DNA of 59,212 bases from JANXQE01 sp035651635. Its GTDB lineage: Bacteria > Verrucomicrobiota > Verrucomicrobiia > Limisphaerales > UBA8199. The notes under the pieces were generated by a model, which saw nothing but the letters and a program-made list of their open reading frames with translations, had not been told where the DNA came from and ran no database searches. The DNA lies in NCBI GenBank assembly GCA_035651635.1, contig DASRFK010000205.1, forward strand, positions 1 through 59,212, read 5' to 3'. Positions 34,806 through 43,005 of the stretch are shown here, in pieces. How positions within the stretch are numbered: position 1 is the first letter of the stretch; every line of letters begins with the position of its first letter. The position numbers and the translations under genes are program-made.

Positions 34806-36398
34806 ATGAAGATTCCGCAGGCCCTGCCTATGAATGAGAGCAGCATGGGAGCCACTTCTCCTGATTCTGGATACGCCTCGACGAAGCATAGCAAATTATT
34901 CGATGGTAATGCACGACTGGGCCTTAAGCGCAGGTCAGTCCGCGGTGCAGTAGTGACTATGGCTGCGCAAGGTGTAAGATTTTGCTTGCAAACCGGTTCT
35001 GTTATGGTTCTGGCCAGGCTTCTTTCCCCATCAGACTACGGGCTTCAAGGAATGGTGCTCGCCCTGATTGGTGTCCTCAGCATGTTCAAGGACGCTGGGC
35101 TGAGCGGGGCCACGGTCCAGCGGGACACCATCACTCATGATCAGGTTTCGACACTTTTTTGGCTTAATGGGGCTATGGGCGTTTTGCTGAGCTTGAGCGC
35201 CATACTAATGGCGCCGCTGATGGCGAGTTTTTACCGAGAGCCGAGGCTTTGTTGGATAACGATTGCTTCAGGTTCGGCATTCTTATTTTGGGGCATGGGG
35301 GTGCAGCACCGGGCGTTACTGCAGCGAAACATGCGCTTCGGCGTTCTGGCTACTATTGACCTGGTGTCGCTGGCTGGCAGCTCCGCCGCCGCGATTATCT
35401 TGGCTTTTGCTGGCTGGGGTTACTGGGCGTTGGTCGCCGCCGCGATTAGCGAGCCGGTCTTAAATACTATAGGCGTGTGGATTTCAGTGCCTTGGAGACC
35501 GGGTATGCCCAAGCGAGGCACGGGAGTTCGGTCGCTCTTACGGTTCGGCGGCACCATGACAGCAAACGGTTTGGTGGTTTATCTAGGATACAATGCGGAA
35601 AAAATCCTGCTGGGCAGATTTTGGGGGGCCTCGGCTCTCGGTCTCTATGGACGCGCATATCAGTTGGTTAACCTTCCTACATCTCAGTTACATTCGGCGA
35701 TTTTCGCAGTGGCGTTTCCGGCGCTGTCTCAACTTCAAAAAGACCCTGTGCGCTTTCGGGCATCATTCCTTAAAGCGTACTCCATCATTCTGTCAATGAC
35801 GGTTCCGATAACCGTGTGCTTTACCCTTTTCGCCGACGAGATAATTCTGACAGTTCTTGGGCCCAAATGGAGTGCTGTCGTGCCCATCTTCAGGTTTTTA
35901 GCACCCACTGTTCTTACGTTCGGCATGATCAATCCCACAAGCCTGTTGCTGATTCCATCCGGGCTGGTGGGGCGAAGTTTGCGCATGGCACTCCTTATAT
36001 CTCCAACCGTAATCTTGGGAATCTTGGCCGGATTACGCTTTGGACCGCGAGGCGTTGCCGTTGGGTACTCCGCTGCCCTTACGGTTCTCGTTTGGCCTCT
36101 GCTAGTCTGGGCAAGAGCAGGCACAGGGGTGGCCACGAGGGACATCGTTACTGCCTTGCGCGCGCCGCTCATATCAGGCCTGGTTGCTTTAGCGGTAGGG
36201 TTGTGCGCTGAGCTCATGCTCCCCCGTTCCTTTGCCCCTGTAATTCGGTTGGCCGTAGGGACGCCGCTTGTTTTGGGCTCCTATGCTGTTGTTCTTCTTT
36301 TTGGTTTGAAACAAATTGATGTGTTCAAAGACGTAGCGGCCCAAATATTGCCTCGGCGTGTGTCTGCCGCTTTGGCCCCGGACACTACACCGGCGTAA
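34806..36398 (+). CDS. Wzx-type flippase / polysaccharide transporter (MOP superfamily)
   Basis: A 530-residue polytopic protein with about 12-14 helices from the ATG at 34806, one base after the previous stop; an ATG at 34830 is equally possible. The core opens with RSVRGAVVTMAAQGVRFCL and VLARLLSPSDYGLQGMVLAL, the signature of the WzxC/polysaccharide-synthesis flippases. Later segments include FGGTMTANGLVVYLGYNAEK and FWGASALGLYGRAYQLVNLP, typical of the family. It moves the lipid-linked repeat unit across the inner membrane for polymerisation by the Wzy candidate at 27058. Confidence 0.92.
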   Translation: MKIPQALPMNESSMGATSPDSGYASTKHSKLFDGNARLGLKRRSVRGAVVTMAAQGVRFCLQTGSVMVLARLLSPSDYGLQGMVLALIGVLSMFKDAGLSGATVQRDTITHDQVSTLFWLNGAMGVLLSLSAILMAPLMASFYREPRLCWITIASGSAFLFWGMGVQHRALLQRNMRFGVLATIDLVSLAGSSAAAIILAFAGWGYWALVAAAISEPVLNTIGVWISVPWRPGMPKRGTGVRSLLRFGGTMTANGLVVYLGYNAEKILLGRFWGASALGLYGRAYQLVNLPTSQLHSAIFAVAFPALSQLQKDPVRFRASFLKAYSIILSMTVPITVCFTLFADEIILTVLGPKWSAVVPIFRFLAPTVLTFGMINPTSLLLIPSGLVGRSLRMALLISPTVILGILAGLRFGPRGVAVGYSAALTVLVWPLLVWARAGTGVATRDIVTALRAPLISGLVALAVGLCAELMLPRSFAPVIRLAVGTPLVLGSYAVVLLFGLKQIDVFKDVAAQILPRRVSAALAPDTTPA

Positions 36399-36493
36399 GA
36401 GCTATTCCAGTTCTAAAACATACTTCGATTCGATATTTTGCGATATCATGACCACTGGGTGAGTAGATTAACGAAATACAATTTACCAATGTA

Positions 36494-37579
36494 ATGAGCG
36501 ATACCTTGAATTTGCGTGCTGGGGAGCTGGTCCAAGTGCGGAGCAAAAAGGAGATTCTATTAACCCTTGACTCATCCGGCAGACTTGACGGAATGCCATT
36601 CATGCCTCAAATGTTTGATTATTGCGGCAAAGAATTCAGAGTGTTGAAACGGGCGCACAAAACCTGTGACACAGTATTTCCTATTAGGGGCCGCCGCGTG
36701 GCAGGGGCGGTCCACTTGGAAATGCGGTGTGATGGACAAGCCTATGGGGGCTGTCAAGCGGGATGCCTAATATTTTGGAAAGAAGCGTGGTTAAAGAGAA
36801 CTGGACCGGAAGAGGGGAAAAATACTGAAGAGAAGCAGGAAGCTGGAATGGCTGGTTGCACGGAAGAGCGTGTTTGGGCCAGTACTAGGACCGAGACCAA
36901 AGTGATTGATGGGGTTGGCGAAGATCGAAAATGTCGATACACCTGCCAAGCGACGACGTTGCCTTACTTTACGAGTGAACTTAGTCCCTGGGATTTGCGG
37001 CAGTACATCGAAGATTATATTTCTGGGAACGTCGGATTTCGTAAGATGGTTGCAGGCACCCTGTATGTGAACTACAACCGCCTTATCAATGCGGGAGTGG
37101 GGCTCGGGCCGATCCTTCGCTGGTTGTATGATAAATGGCAGCGCATCGCGGGCGGGTTACCGTACCCAAGTCGTTGCGGAGAGATTCAGCCCGGGCAAAA
37201 AACGCCTGTCGCTGAGCTAAATCTTCAGCCCGGAGAATGGGTTCGCGTTAAGCCTTATTCGGCAATTCTCGCAACTTTAGACACCTCCAACAAAAACCGC
37301 GGACTACGTTTCGACGCGGAGATGGTACCCTACTGCGGGCGGACACTTCGCGTTTTGAAGCGGGTTAACCGGATCGTTAACGAGCAAACCGGGGAAATCC
37401 AAGAGTTCAAGAATCCGTGCATCATTCTCGACGGAGCCGTATGTCAGGCTCGTTACAGTGAGTGCCGCCTGTTTTGTCCTCGAGCAATTTATTCGTATTG
37501 GCGCGAGATTTGGCTGGAACGAGTGGAGAACAAGAACTACGAGATAGGAAAACCCGAGGCCCACAGGATCTTGGGCTGA
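36494..37579 (+). CDS. Duplicated Cys-rich protein of unknown function
   Basis: A 361-residue soluble protein with two related domains. Domain A (residues 5-105): LRAGELVQVRSKKEILLTLD, FDYCGKEFRVLKR and CDGQAYGGCQAGCLIFWKEAW. Domain B (about 238-350): LQPGEWVRVKPYSAILATLD, VPYCGRTLRVLKR and CQARYSECRLFCPRAIYSYW. Each opens with an SH3-like barrel segment and ends with a Cys cluster followed by a WKE/WRE-I/A-WL helix. Spaced Cys (four per domain, plus C-R-Y-T-C between them) suggest bound metal or an iron-sulfur centre. No signal peptide. I recognise the pattern from hypothetical proteins in other polymer loci but know no function. Its place between flippase and ATP-grasp genes suggests a modification enzyme or scaffold. 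Confidence 0.8.
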   Translation: MSDTLNLRAGELVQVRSKKEILLTLDSSGRLDGMPFMPQMFDYCGKEFRVLKRAHKTCDTVFPIRGRRVAGAVHLEMRCDGQAYGGCQAGCLIFWKEAWLKRTGPEEGKNTEEKQEAGMAGCTEERVWASTRTETKVIDGVGEDRKCRYTCQATTLPYFTSELSPWDLRQYIEDYISGNVGFRKMVAGTLYVNYNRLINAGVGLGPILRWLYDKWQRIAGGLPYPSRCGEIQPGQKTPVAELNLQPGEWVRVKPYSAILATLDTSNKNRGLRFDAEMVPYCGRTLRVLKRVNRIVNEQTGEIQEFKNPCIILDGAVCQARYSECRLFCPRAIYSYWREIWLERVENKNYEIGKPEAHRILG

Positions 37580-37670
37580 ATATATAGCGCAAGCGTTTAC
37601 TAGCGCCAACAATCTGGGAAATATAATGCGGTCCGCCTTTTAGAGACGCCCGGGTCATCCAAACGATAAT

Positions 37671-38909
37671 ATGACTACCGTCGCGCGCACATCTTTCATG
37701 CCTAATCCCGCTGATGCTTCATTTCTGCCTGCTCATCCCACAGACGGGGTTGGTGGAGTGGTTATAGGTGGGGATTTTCAAGGTCTAGGGATTGTCCGAA
37801 GTCTTGGACATCATGGCATCCCAACCTGTGTCATTGATGACGAGTTCTCGATCTCTAGATTTTCACGTTTTGCAACGCATTCAGTGCGAGTCCCCGACCT
37901 GCGAGACGAAGAAAACGTCATAAAAGCCCTGCTTCAAGTAGGCCAACGGTTGAACCTCAGAGGATGGGTGCTATACCCCACGCGCGACGAGACGGTAGCG
38001 GCACTCGCTTCGCACAAGGACGAGCTTGTCAAATGGTTTCGCGTTCCGACACCAACGCTCGCAACTGTCAAATGGGCGTGGGATAAACGGAACACCTACG
38101 CTCTGGCACAAAGTTTAAACATCCCTTGTCCCAAAACGTGGTTCCCGCGGACCGTTGAGGATGTAAAAAGAATAGATGCTACATTTCCTTTAATTCTCAA
38201 ACCAGCCATTAAGGAAAACTTTGTTTATGAAGCCCGGGCAAAGGCCTGGCGCATTGACAATAAGGAGCATCTAATCCAACGCTTTTTAGAAGCTTCAGCG
38301 TTCGTTCCCGAGGGTGAGATGATGGTTCAGGACCTCATTCCAGGCGGCAGTGCCGAGCAACAGTATGGGTGTGGTCTTTTCTTTAGCGAACGAAGACCAG
38401 TGGCTACCATGGTAGCTCACTATGTCAGAGCTCATCCGCCAGACTTTGGCCGTTGTTCCACATTTGTGCAAACCGTTGACCTGCCGGAACTGGAGAATCT
38501 TTCCATCCGCTTTCTCGAAGCAATCGACTATTATGGTTTGGCGGAGCTGGAGTATCGACGCGATCCTCGTGATGGGGTATTTAAGTTACTGGACGTTAAC
38601 GCGCGCACTTGGGGATATCACTCACTCGGCAAGGCTGCGGGTGTGGATTTCGCTTATCTGCTCTTTCAGCACCAAATGGGCCGATCAGTCAATCCGTTGC
38701 GGGCTCACCCCAATGTGCGCTGGCTCCGATGGGTGACAGATTTACCTGTCGGAATGCACGGGCTTTTCCTTCGCAAATGGAATATCTTTAAGTATTTAAA
38801 GTCTATCTCAGGTACGCATGTTGAGGCGGTCTTTGATATTGCGGATCCTTTGCCTAGCTTGATTGAAACAGCGCTTATTCCGTATCTAGCACTCACACGC
38901 GGATATTAA
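37671..38909 (+). CDS. ATP-grasp carboxylate-amine/thiol ligase-like protein
   Basis: A 412-residue ATP-grasp enzyme. The N-terminal pre-ATP domain has GGVVIGGDFQGLGIVRSLGH and FSISRFSRFATHSVRVPD. The grasp core includes ALAQSLNIPCPKTWFP, FPLILKPAIKENF (ATP-binding Lys), MMVQDLIPGGSAEQQYG and FKLLDVNARTWGYHSLGKAA with the Mg2+-binding Asp/Asn. Such proteins ligate a carboxylate to an amine through an acyl phosphate. Here it probably attaches an amino acid or similar group to a sugar carboxylate or amine (inference). It ends 11 nt before a flavoprotein gene, and the two recur as neighbours in polysaccharide loci as far as I recall. Alternative start at 37698. Confidence 0.85.
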   Translation: MTTVARTSFMPNPADASFLPAHPTDGVGGVVIGGDFQGLGIVRSLGHHGIPTCVIDDEFSISRFSRFATHSVRVPDLRDEENVIKALLQVGQRLNLRGWVLYPTRDETVAALASHKDELVKWFRVPTPTLATVKWAWDKRNTYALAQSLNIPCPKTWFPRTVEDVKRIDATFPLILKPAIKENFVYEARAKAWRIDNKEHLIQRFLEASAFVPEGEMMVQDLIPGGSAEQQYGCGLFFSERRPVATMVAHYVRAHPPDFGRCSTFVQTVDLPELENLSIRFLEAIDYYGLAELEYRRDPRDGVFKLLDVNARTWGYHSLGKAAGVDFAYLLFQHQMGRSVNPLRAHPNVRWLRWVTDLPVGMHGLFLRKWNIFKYLKSISGTHVEAVFDIADPLPSLIETALIPYLALTRGY

Positions 38910-38920
38910 AGATTTCCGAC

Positions 38921-40081
38921 ATGGACTTCGATGTTGCTATTATAGGCGCTGGCCCCTTTGGGCTTTCAACGGCCACTTATCTTAAAGCAAAGGGATTTGG
39001 CGTTGGCATATTTGGCGAACCGATGAGTTTTTGGCAAGATCACATGCCTGCAGGAATGTATCTCCGCTCAAACTGGGCCGCATCCCATATTGCTGATCCT
39101 CGAGGACGATTTACACTCGATCGGTTTAAGGCTGATGCTGGTGTGGACTTTAATTACCCTATTCCCCTTCAAAAGTTTATTGACTACGGGAAATGGTATC
39201 AAAGGAATGCATTGCCCGAACTTACAAAATGTCAGGTGGCGCTGGTGGAACCTACCGAAAGGGGATTTAAGTTGACATTGGAACACGGTGAAAAGGTCCG
39301 TTCTCGCCGCGTGGTGATCGCCACCGGGATCGCGCATTTTCCCTGGGTTCCAACCGAGCTTCAGGGCCACCCGAAATCTCATGTTACACACAGCTCGGAA
39401 CATTCGGATTTAACGCGATTTCGCGGCCAAAACGTTCTCGTTGTCGGCGGAGGCCAGAGCGCTCTCGACGCGGCGAGGCTTCTGCACAATTGCGAAGCCA
39501 CAGTTGAAGTCGTGGCAAAGCAACGCGAGCTTCGGTGGGTTGGGCAACATGCCTGGCTACATCATTTGGGGCTGATTTCGTGGTGCCTCTACTCGAATTA
39601 TGACGTCGGACCCGCCGGCATCAGCCGTCTCGTGGGCTTTCCAAATCTCTTTCGAAAACTCCCCCGGCGATTACAAGATCCCATCAGCCGGCGGTCCACT
39701 CGACCGGCAGGAACCGGTTGGCAAAAGCCACAACTGGCTGGCGTTCCTATGACCCTGAACTCCCGTGTCTTAAGGAGCGAAATCCGTGATCAAACGGTTC
39801 ACCTCCGGTTGAGTGATGGTTCGGAAAGACAGGTTGACCACGTAATCGTGGCTACAGGATACCGCGTGGATATTCATCGCTACAGTTTCATGACTTCTGT
39901 GACCACCGAATCTCTTAAAACAGTTCGTGGTTACCCTGTTCTGTGCCAGGCCTTTGAATCATCGGTGCCTCGCCTTCACTTCGTCGGGAAACCCGCAGCT
40001 TGGAGCTTCGGTCCGTTATTGAACTTTGTCTCAGGCACTCATTTTGCCGGAGCCGAGTTGGCGAGGAGTATTCGACGGTGA
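38921..40081 (+). CDS. FAD-dependent oxidoreductase, flavin monooxygenase-like
   Basis: A 386-residue two-dinucleotide-fold flavoprotein. The FAD motif is DVAIIGAGPFGLSTATYLKA at the N-terminus and the NAD(P)H motif is NVLVVGGGQSALDAARLL at about 168-190. HVIVATGYRVDIHRYSF is the ATG motif. The middle segment MSFWQDHMPAGMYLRSNW is typical of FMO-like N-hydroxylases and related enzymes. A role with the adjacent ATP-grasp enzyme is likely: one oxidises, the other ligates. The substrate is unknown. Last gene of the AT-richer block. Confidence 0.85.
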   Translation: MDFDVAIIGAGPFGLSTATYLKAKGFGVGIFGEPMSFWQDHMPAGMYLRSNWAASHIADPRGRFTLDRFKADAGVDFNYPIPLQKFIDYGKWYQRNALPELTKCQVALVEPTERGFKLTLEHGEKVRSRRVVIATGIAHFPWVPTELQGHPKSHVTHSSEHSDLTRFRGQNVLVVGGGQSALDAARLLHNCEATVEVVAKQRELRWVGQHAWLHHLGLISWCLYSNYDVGPAGISRLVGFPNLFRKLPRRLQDPISRRSTRPAGTGWQKPQLAGVPMTLNSRVLRSEIRDQTVHLRLSDGSERQVDHVIVATGYRVDIHRYSFMTSVTTESLKTVRGYPVLCQAFESSVPRLHFVGKPAAWSFGPLLNFVSGTHFAGAELARSIRR

Positions 40082-40116
40082 GGATCTTCTGGGGCGCTTT
40101 AGTCCATTTCTAAGCG

Positions 40117-40136
40117 GCATTAACCTGCATTAACCT
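40117..40136 (+). repeat. Tandem 10-bp direct repeat
   Basis: GCATTAACCT occurs twice in direct succession, in the 145-nt gap before the nucleotide-sugar cassette. An AT-rich tract follows at 40191-40226. Possibly a binding site; no function assigned. Confidence 0.6.
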
Positions 40137-40226
40137 GCGTACGAGAATCGATTGTTGACCTAAATGTGGGCGTAATGCTTCGTTCTGCGCTAATAATATA
40201 CAAAAATATACTAAAGTACTAATTTT

Positions 40227-41519
40227 ATGGAAAAAACTACTGCATCAGCTAACTCCAAGTGCTCCGAAAAGGGCGGTGCGGCCGCGCCAGGTGCAACCTG
40301 CCGTTTTTGCTGCACGCCCCTTAAACATACGTTTGTAGACCTCGGCATGTCGCCGTTGTGCGAAAGCTATCTCAGCCGCGAGAAGCTGAACCAGATGGAG
40401 CCGTTTTATCCGTTGCACGTTCAGGTCTGCGACAAATGTTACCTCGTGCAACTCGATTCTTACGTGAGTGCCGAGCACATTTTCAGCGAGTACGCCTACT
40501 TCTCGTCCTTTTCGGATACGTGGCTGAAGCATGCGGCGGATTATGTCGACATGATCGTCAAACGCCTGGGGCTCGGAAAGCAGAGTCTGGCAGTGGAGCT
40601 CGCCAGCAATGATGGTTACTTGCTGCAGAATTTTGTAAAGAAGGGTATTCCCGCTTTGGGAGTCGAGCCCGCTGCCAATGTGGCGAAAGCTGCCACCGAG
40701 AAGGGCGTAACCACGCTGGTTAAATTCTTTGGCCACAGGACCGCGCAGGAAATGGTCGCGGATGGGCAGGCCGCCGACCTGGTGATGGGCAACAACGTGC
40801 TGGCCCAAGTCCCTGATCTGAACGATTTCGTTGGCGGCATCAAGATTCTCTTGAAACCTCATGGGGTGGTCACGCTTGAGTTTCCGCACCTGATCAAATT
40901 GATGGATGAGAACCAGTACGACACGATTTACCACGAGCATTTCTCATATTTTTCTCTCATCACCACGGAGAAGATTTTCGCCGCCCACGGTTTGACCTTG
41001 TTTGATGTGGAAGAGATTTCCACGCACGGTGGCTCGATTCGCGTATACGGACGCCATGTGGAAGATAACTCGCAGTCCGTGACGTCGCGCGTTATTGCGC
41101 TGAGAAAGCAGGAATTGGCCCTTGGCCTGGACCGGATGGAAACCTATGCCACTTTTGCCGAGAAGGTCATGGCTTCCAAGCGGGCGTTGCTGACCTTTCT
41201 TATCCGCGCCAAGAACGAGGGCAAGCGCGTGGCTGGTTATGGCGCTCCTGGCAAGGGCAATACGCTGCTGAACTATTGCGGCATCCGGACGGATTTTGTT
41301 CAGTTCACCGTCGATCGCAATCCCTATAAGCAAGGCAAGTTTTTACCGGGCACGCGTATTCCCATCTACGCTCCGGAGCGAATTTTTGAGACGAAGCCGG
41401 ATTATCTGCTCATTCTGCCGTGGAATTTCAAAGAGGAGATTATCAAGCAAATGGCCGGTATCCGGGAGTGGGGAGGGAAGTTTGTTGTGCCCATCCCTAC
41501 AGCGGAAGTCATCGACTGA
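40227..41519 (+). CDS. Sugar C-methyltransferase (TylCIII/Methyltransf_13-23-14 architecture)
   Basis: A 430-residue three-part enzyme. The N-terminal zinc-binding domain has CRFCCTPLKHTFVDLGMSPL and VQVCDKCYLVQLDSYV (two Cys pairs). The SAM-binding domain has SLAVELASNDGYLLQNFVKK, VVTLEFPHLIKLM and YDTIYHEHFSYFS with the catalytic Tyr-His motif. The C-terminal domain has KRVAGYGAPGKGNTLLNYCG. This is the layout of NDP-hexose C-3 methyltransferases that make branched deoxysugars by methylating 4-keto sugars. It opens a tight cassette with a cytidylyltransferase, epimerases and an RmlC-like enzyme, pointing to a nucleotide-linked C-methyl deoxysugar. Confidence 0.9.
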   Translation: MEKTTASANSKCSEKGGAAAPGATCRFCCTPLKHTFVDLGMSPLCESYLSREKLNQMEPFYPLHVQVCDKCYLVQLDSYVSAEHIFSEYAYFSSFSDTWLKHAADYVDMIVKRLGLGKQSLAVELASNDGYLLQNFVKKGIPALGVEPAANVAKAATEKGVTTLVKFFGHRTAQEMVADGQAADLVMGNNVLAQVPDLNDFVGGIKILLKPHGVVTLEFPHLIKLMDENQYDTIYHEHFSYFSLITTEKIFAAHGLTLFDVEEISTHGGSIRVYGRHVEDNSQSVTSRVIALRKQELALGLDRMETYATFAEKVMASKRALLTFLIRAKNEGKRVAGYGAPGKGNTLLNYCGIRTDFVQFTVDRNPYKQGKFLPGTRIPIYAPERIFETKPDYLLILPWNFKEEIIKQMAGIREWGGKFVVPIPTAEVID

Positions 41520-41548
41520 GCATTTCCACATCCTTATTTGGCACTTTT

Positions 41549-42352
41549 ATGAAAGTGGTCCTATTCTGTGGCGGGCTCGGTATGCGCATGAGGGAGTACT
41601 CGGAAGCGGTTCCGAAACCCATGGTTCCGATTGGTTACCGGCCCATCCTCTGGCACGTGATGAAGTACTACGCTCATTACGGCCACAAGGAGTTTATCCT
41701 CTGCCTTGGTTACAAGGCGAATGTGATCAAACAATACTTCCTGAACTACGACGAATGCGTTTCCAATGACTTCGTCTATTCACAGGGAGGTAAGAATCTC
41801 GAGTTACTGGCCCACGATATCCAGGATTGGAAAATCACCTTTGCTGATACGGGATTACACGCGAATATTGGACAACGCTTGATGGCGGTCAGAAAGCACT
41901 TGGTCAATGAGGAAGTGTTTCTTGCGAATTATTCCGATGGCCTGTCGGATTTGCCGCTGCCTGATGTCGTTCAGGATTTCAAACAACGCAATATGGTGGC
42001 GAGTTTCGTGGGCGTTAAGCCAAACGCCACCTTCCACTTGGTTGACCTCGATGCTAACAGCATTGTAAAGGGCATTCGGCATGTCACTGAAAGTAATCAA
42101 AAAATTAATGGCGGGTTCTTCACTTTCCGTCAGGAGATTTTCAATTACATGAAAGAAGGGGAGGAACTGGTTCACGAGCCATTTCGTCGCCTCATTTCCG
42201 AAGGCAAGTTAATGGCCTATCCACATAATGGTTTTTGGGCCTGCATGGATACCGTCAAAGAGGTGCAGCAGCTCGAAGAACTCTATTCGCATGGGCGAGC
42301 TCCCTGGGAAGTTTGGAAAGGGCATCAGCCGGCGAGGGAGCCAATCTCATGA
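41549..42352 (+). CDS. rfbF: Glucose-1-phosphate cytidylyltransferase-like nucleotidyltransferase
   Basis: A 267-residue enzyme from the ATG at 41549, 29 nt after the methyltransferase. The N-terminal nucleotidyltransferase motif is MKVVLFCGGLGMRMREYSE followed by PKPMVPIGYRPILWHVMKYY. Further RfbF-like segments are YGHKEFILCLGYKANVIKQY, FANYSDGLSDLPLPDVV (here LANYSDGLSD), INGGFFTFRQEIFNYM and FWACMDTVKEVQQLEELY. The GGLGMRM loop replaces the more common GGLGTR. It should form a CDP-sugar from a hexose-1-phosphate. The partner CDP-glucose 4,6-dehydratase is not obvious in the window. Its stop overlaps the next start by 4 nt. Confidence 0.9.
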   Translation: MKVVLFCGGLGMRMREYSEAVPKPMVPIGYRPILWHVMKYYAHYGHKEFILCLGYKANVIKQYFLNYDECVSNDFVYSQGGKNLELLAHDIQDWKITFADTGLHANIGQRLMAVRKHLVNEEVFLANYSDGLSDLPLPDVVQDFKQRNMVASFVGVKPNATFHLVDLDANSIVKGIRHVTESNQKINGGFFTFRQEIFNYMKEGEELVHEPFRRLISEGKLMAYPHNGFWACMDTVKEVQQLEELYSHGRAPWEVWKGHQPAREPIS

Positions 42353-42993
42353 TAGGGCTTAAATTTGCCAAACCGGGTACCCTCCTGTGTCTCGGCGCGC
42401 ATTCTGATGATATTGAGATTGGCTGTGGCGGAACCGTTTTAGAGCTGGCCAGGCAATATCGGGAGCTTAACATTTGGTGGGTGGTTTTCAGCGCCAATGG
42501 CGCCCGAGTGCGCGAAGCCAAATCGAGCGCCAGGGCTTTCCTCAAAGGTGTCGCTGAGCCGAAAGTCATCGTTAAGAACTTCCGGAACGGATTTTTCCCC
42601 GCTCAGTTTGAAGCGATTAAAGAATACTTCGAGGAGCTTAAGCGCAAGCTCAACCCGGATTTGGTTTTTAGCCATTACCGTGACGATCGTCACCAGGACC
42701 ATCGCGTCCTCTCCGACCTGGCCTGGAATACCTTCCGCGACCATGTCATTCTCGAGTACGAAATCCCCAAGTATGACGGCGACCTTGGCAACCCTAATCT
42801 TTACATGAAACTGGAGGAATCGCTCTGCCGTCGAAAGAGCGATCATATTTGCAAATACTTTCAGACGCAGGGCAATAAACACTGGTTTTCTCCCGATACC
42901 TTTCTCGCCCTGATGCGTTTGCGTGGGATCGAGTGTGCTTCTCCGACGAAATATGCGGAGGCGTTTTACTGCCGTAAACTGACGTTAGGTTGA
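42349..42993 (+). CDS. PIG-L family deacetylase
   Basis: A 214-residue protein from the ATG at 42349, overlapping the previous stop (ATGA), so translation is coupled. The metal-site motif LCLGAHSDDIEIGCGGTVLE (A-H-x-D-D) is at residues 15-25, and the second His set appears as HYRDDRHQDHRVLSDLAW. PIG-L/LmbE enzymes are zinc N-deacetylases acting on GlcNAc-type groups, mycothiol precursors or nucleotide-sugar amides. In this cassette it probably deacetylates an N-acyl amino sugar or its precursor. Confidence 0.9.
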   Translation: MIGLKFAKPGTLLCLGAHSDDIEIGCGGTVLELARQYRELNIWWVVFSANGARVREAKSSARAFLKGVAEPKVIVKNFRNGFFPAQFEAIKEYFEELKRKLNPDLVFSHYRDDRHQDHRVLSDLAWNTFRDHVILEYEIPKYDGDLGNPNLYMKLEESLCRRKSDHICKYFQTQGNKHWFSPDTFLALMRLRGIECASPTKYAEAFYCRKLTLG

Positions 42994-43005
42994 TCAATTA
43001 TTTAT

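Noticed and set aside
37615..37630. Possible sigma-54 promoter TGGGAAA-N4-ATGCG before the ATP-grasp gene
   Set aside because: GG and GC spacing is right but several other positions mismatch; too weak beside the three reported.
40155..40200. Possible sigma-70 promoter (TTGACC) before the C-methyltransferase gene
   Set aside because: No acceptable -10 at 16-18 nt; the next AT-rich hexamer is about 30 nt away.
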